A stretch of DNA of 41,925 bases, taken from NCBI GenBank assembly GCA_903862465.1, contig CAIOYH010000190.1, forward strand, positions 1 through 41,925, given 5' to 3'. The stretch comes from an uncultured bacterium (GTDB lineage: Bacteria > Bacteroidota > Bacteroidia > Bacteroidales > CAIWKO01). The position numbers were made by a program, and so were the translations under genes. The notes beneath the pieces were generated by a model. The model had not been told where the DNA came from and searched no databases. It worked only from the letters and a program-made list of their open reading frames with translations. Below, one piece after another: positions 40,358-41,925 of the stretch. How positions within the stretch are numbered: position 1 is the stretch's first letter; each line of letters opens with the position of its first letter.

Positions 40358-41925
40358 ATGGAAGAAGAAACTCAACCAAATCCCGACGAATTATTAAAAA
40401 CAATTCAGAAGGATGAAGAGAAAAAACACAGAGGCAAGTTGAAAATATTTTTTGGCATGTGTGCAGGTGTCGGCAAAACGTATGCCATGTTGCAATTTGC
40501 ACATCAAATCAAAAAAGAAGGTGCAGATATTATTGTGGGTTATATCGAAACACACGGACGCAGCGAAACCATGCAACTTCTCGAAGGATTAGAAATTATT
40601 CCCCGAAAAAAAGTCCCTTACAAAAATGTAATCCTCGAAGAAATGGATTTAGATGCCATCATTCTTCGTAAACCAAAAATTGTTCTGGTTGATGAACTTG
40701 CACATACCAATGTGGTTGGCAGTCGGCATGTAAAACGTTATCAGGATGTAATGGAACTTATTGGTAATGGAATTGATGTATATACCACCATTAATGTGCA
40801 GCATTTAGAAAGCCGTATAGGAACCGTTATGGAAATTACCGGTATCAAAATAAACGAAACTGTCCCCGATTCTATCATCGAAAGTGCAAACGAAATTGAA
40901 CTTATTGACATCTCTCCCGACGATTTATTAAAAAGATTGGCTGAAGGCAAAGTCTATGTACCCGAAAAAGCGGCTTCTGCTGTCCACAATTTTTTCAGAA
41001 AAGGAAATCTGCATGCTCTGCGTGAAATGTCCCTTCGACTAACTGCCGAACGGGTTGATATGGACATGCTCGATTATATGCACGCCAAAAGAATCATGGC
41101 AACTTGGAAAACTACCGAAAAACTTTTGGTAGCGGTTGGCCCAAGCCCTAGTTCTGAAAAACTGATTCGGTGGACACGTCGTATGGCTTATAATCTAGGT
41201 GCGCAATGGATTGCCGTAAGCATTGATTTAGATAAAACCCTTTCCGAAAAAAATCGAAAAGCATTAGCAAGAAATCTGGAACTTGCCAAAGAATTGGGAG
41301 CTAAAATTATTCATATTATTGATCTGAATATAGTTCCGGGATTGATAAGAGCGGCACATCAAAACAACGTTTCTCAAATTGTTATCGGCAAAACAAAACA
41401 AAGCTTGTTACACAACTTTCTAAAAGGAGGTAGTTTAGTAGATCAGATTATAGATAAAAGTGGTAATGTTGATGTTTATGTTGTTAATACAGATAAAGAA
41501 GCAAAGCCAAAAAGAAGAGTAAAATCAGGTTTATATGCCAATTCCACTTTTAAAAAATACATAGTATCAACCCTAATAATCGTAATGTTTTCAGGATTAT
41601 GTTTTCCATTTCGCGATTTAATTGGCTATCAAACAGTCGGTTTGTTCTTTCTTTTAGCTGTTGCTTGCATGTCATTGTTTTTTGGGAGAGGACCTGTTAT
41701 TTGGTTTGCCATTTGCAGCGCATTAATTTGGGACTATTTTTTCATTCCTCCCTTATTTACATTTCAAATCCACCAACTTCATGATTATATCACTCTGTTT
41801 TCCAATCTTGTTATTGGTATAATTTTAGGTACATTAATAAACCGTATTCGTAAAAACCAACATATTTTGGTAAAAAGTGAAAGCAACATTTCCACCCTAT
41901 TTCTATTTCTCGAACTCATGAACAA
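40358..41925 (+). CDS. kdpD: Sensor kinase KdpD, 5' part (truncated by the window end)
   Basis: The frame runs from ATG 40358 to the window end without a stop: 522 codons. The N-terminal KdpD domain has the Walker A motif in FFGMCAGVGKTYAML and a Walker B-like VLVDELAHTN, then TTINVQHLES. A universal-stress-protein-like domain follows (LLVAVGPSPSSEKLIRWTRR to IVIGK). Four closely spaced membrane segments start at about residue 395 (YIVSTLIIVMFSGLCF, VGLFFLLAVACMSLFF, WFAICSALIWDYFF, LVIGIILGTLI). The GAF-like and histidine kinase domains of full-length KdpD (~890 aa) should lie beyond the window, as should kdpE. It senses low K+ or turgor and activates kdp transcription. Confidence 0.93.
   Translation, partial: MEEETQPNPDELLKTIQKDEEKKHRGKLKIFFGMCAGVGKTYAMLQFAHQIKKEGADIIVGYIETHGRSETMQLLEGLEIIPRKKVPYKNVILEEMDLDAIILRKPKIVLVDELAHTNVVGSRHVKRYQDVMELIGNGIDVYTTINVQHLESRIGTVMEITGIKINETVPDSIIESANEIELIDISPDDLLKRLAEGKVYVPEKAASAVHNFFRKGNLHALREMSLRLTAERVDMDMLDYMHAKRIMATWKTTEKLLVAVGPSPSSEKLIRWTRRMAYNLGAQWIAVSIDLDKTLSEKNRKALARNLELAKELGAKIIHIIDLNIVPGLIRAAHQNNVSQIVIGKTKQSLLHNFLKGGSLVDQIIDKSGNVDVYVVNTDKEAKPKRRVKSGLYANSTFKKYIVSTLIIVMFSGLCFPFRDLIGYQTVGLFFLLAVACMSLFFGRGPVIWFAICSALIWDYFFIPPLFTFQIHQLHDYITLFSNLVIGIILGTLINRIRKNQHILVKSESNISTLFLFLELMN

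Overview
The window reads as a chromosomal segment of a Bacteroidota bacterium. Reasons: the recurring TAnnTTTG (-7) promoter element upstream of at least eight genes, a type IX secretion (T9SS) sorting domain, Fibrobacter-paralogous and Ig/PKD-rich surface proteins, a Bacteroidota-length urocanate hydratase, and a tmRNA whose tag ends in YALAA. No rRNA or tRNA gene was seen. The species cannot be named from the sequence.

Region 1 (1-6480) is an AT-rich accessory island packed with structured repeats. A compact operon encodes a 97-aa protein, a 523-aa protein with an HExxH motif and a PD-(D/E)XK-like nuclease motif, and a beta-CASP metallo-beta-lactamase nuclease. It is followed by a protein made of eight zinc-binding treble-clef modules. 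These genes lie between two strictly 21-bp-periodic tandem arrays (12 and 13 units), copies of a twin-hairpin repeat whose stems covary, and a perfect 33-bp inverted pair of a long hairpin (211-243 and 6159-6191).

Region 2 (6483-9723) is housekeeping: hutU (minus), acpH (plus), and ssrA (tmRNA) with a strong terminator.

Region 3 (9830-18262 and 20056-28820) is the most striking part. Five multiheme cytochromes carry 50 heme-binding motifs in total (47 CXXCH and 3 CX3CH). They sit in three transcription units, each led by an NHL beta-propeller gene, plus one monocistronic tetraheme gene. One unit (NHL lipoprotein, pentaheme lipoprotein, outer-membrane beta-barrel, nonaheme) has the parts list of a porin-cytochrome conduit for electron transfer across the outer membrane. 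Another pairs a 909-aa NHL/Ig/PKD/T9SS protein with a 1761-aa Ig-repeat plus 20-heme protein. Three of the cytochromes end in the same C-terminal CX3CHG motif.

Between 19.3 and 20.0 kb, outside any gene, palindromes of the form ACAYRTGT recur every 41 bp exactly, beside a possible IS66-type transposase remnant.

Region 4 (29079-35200) holds an OB-fold lipoprotein with a small secreted protein, then a marR-emrA-emrB-tolC efflux operon with a plausible MarR operator. Region 5 (35201-41925) is a repeat-rich spacer followed by kdpFABC and the 5' part of kdpD, which runs off the window.
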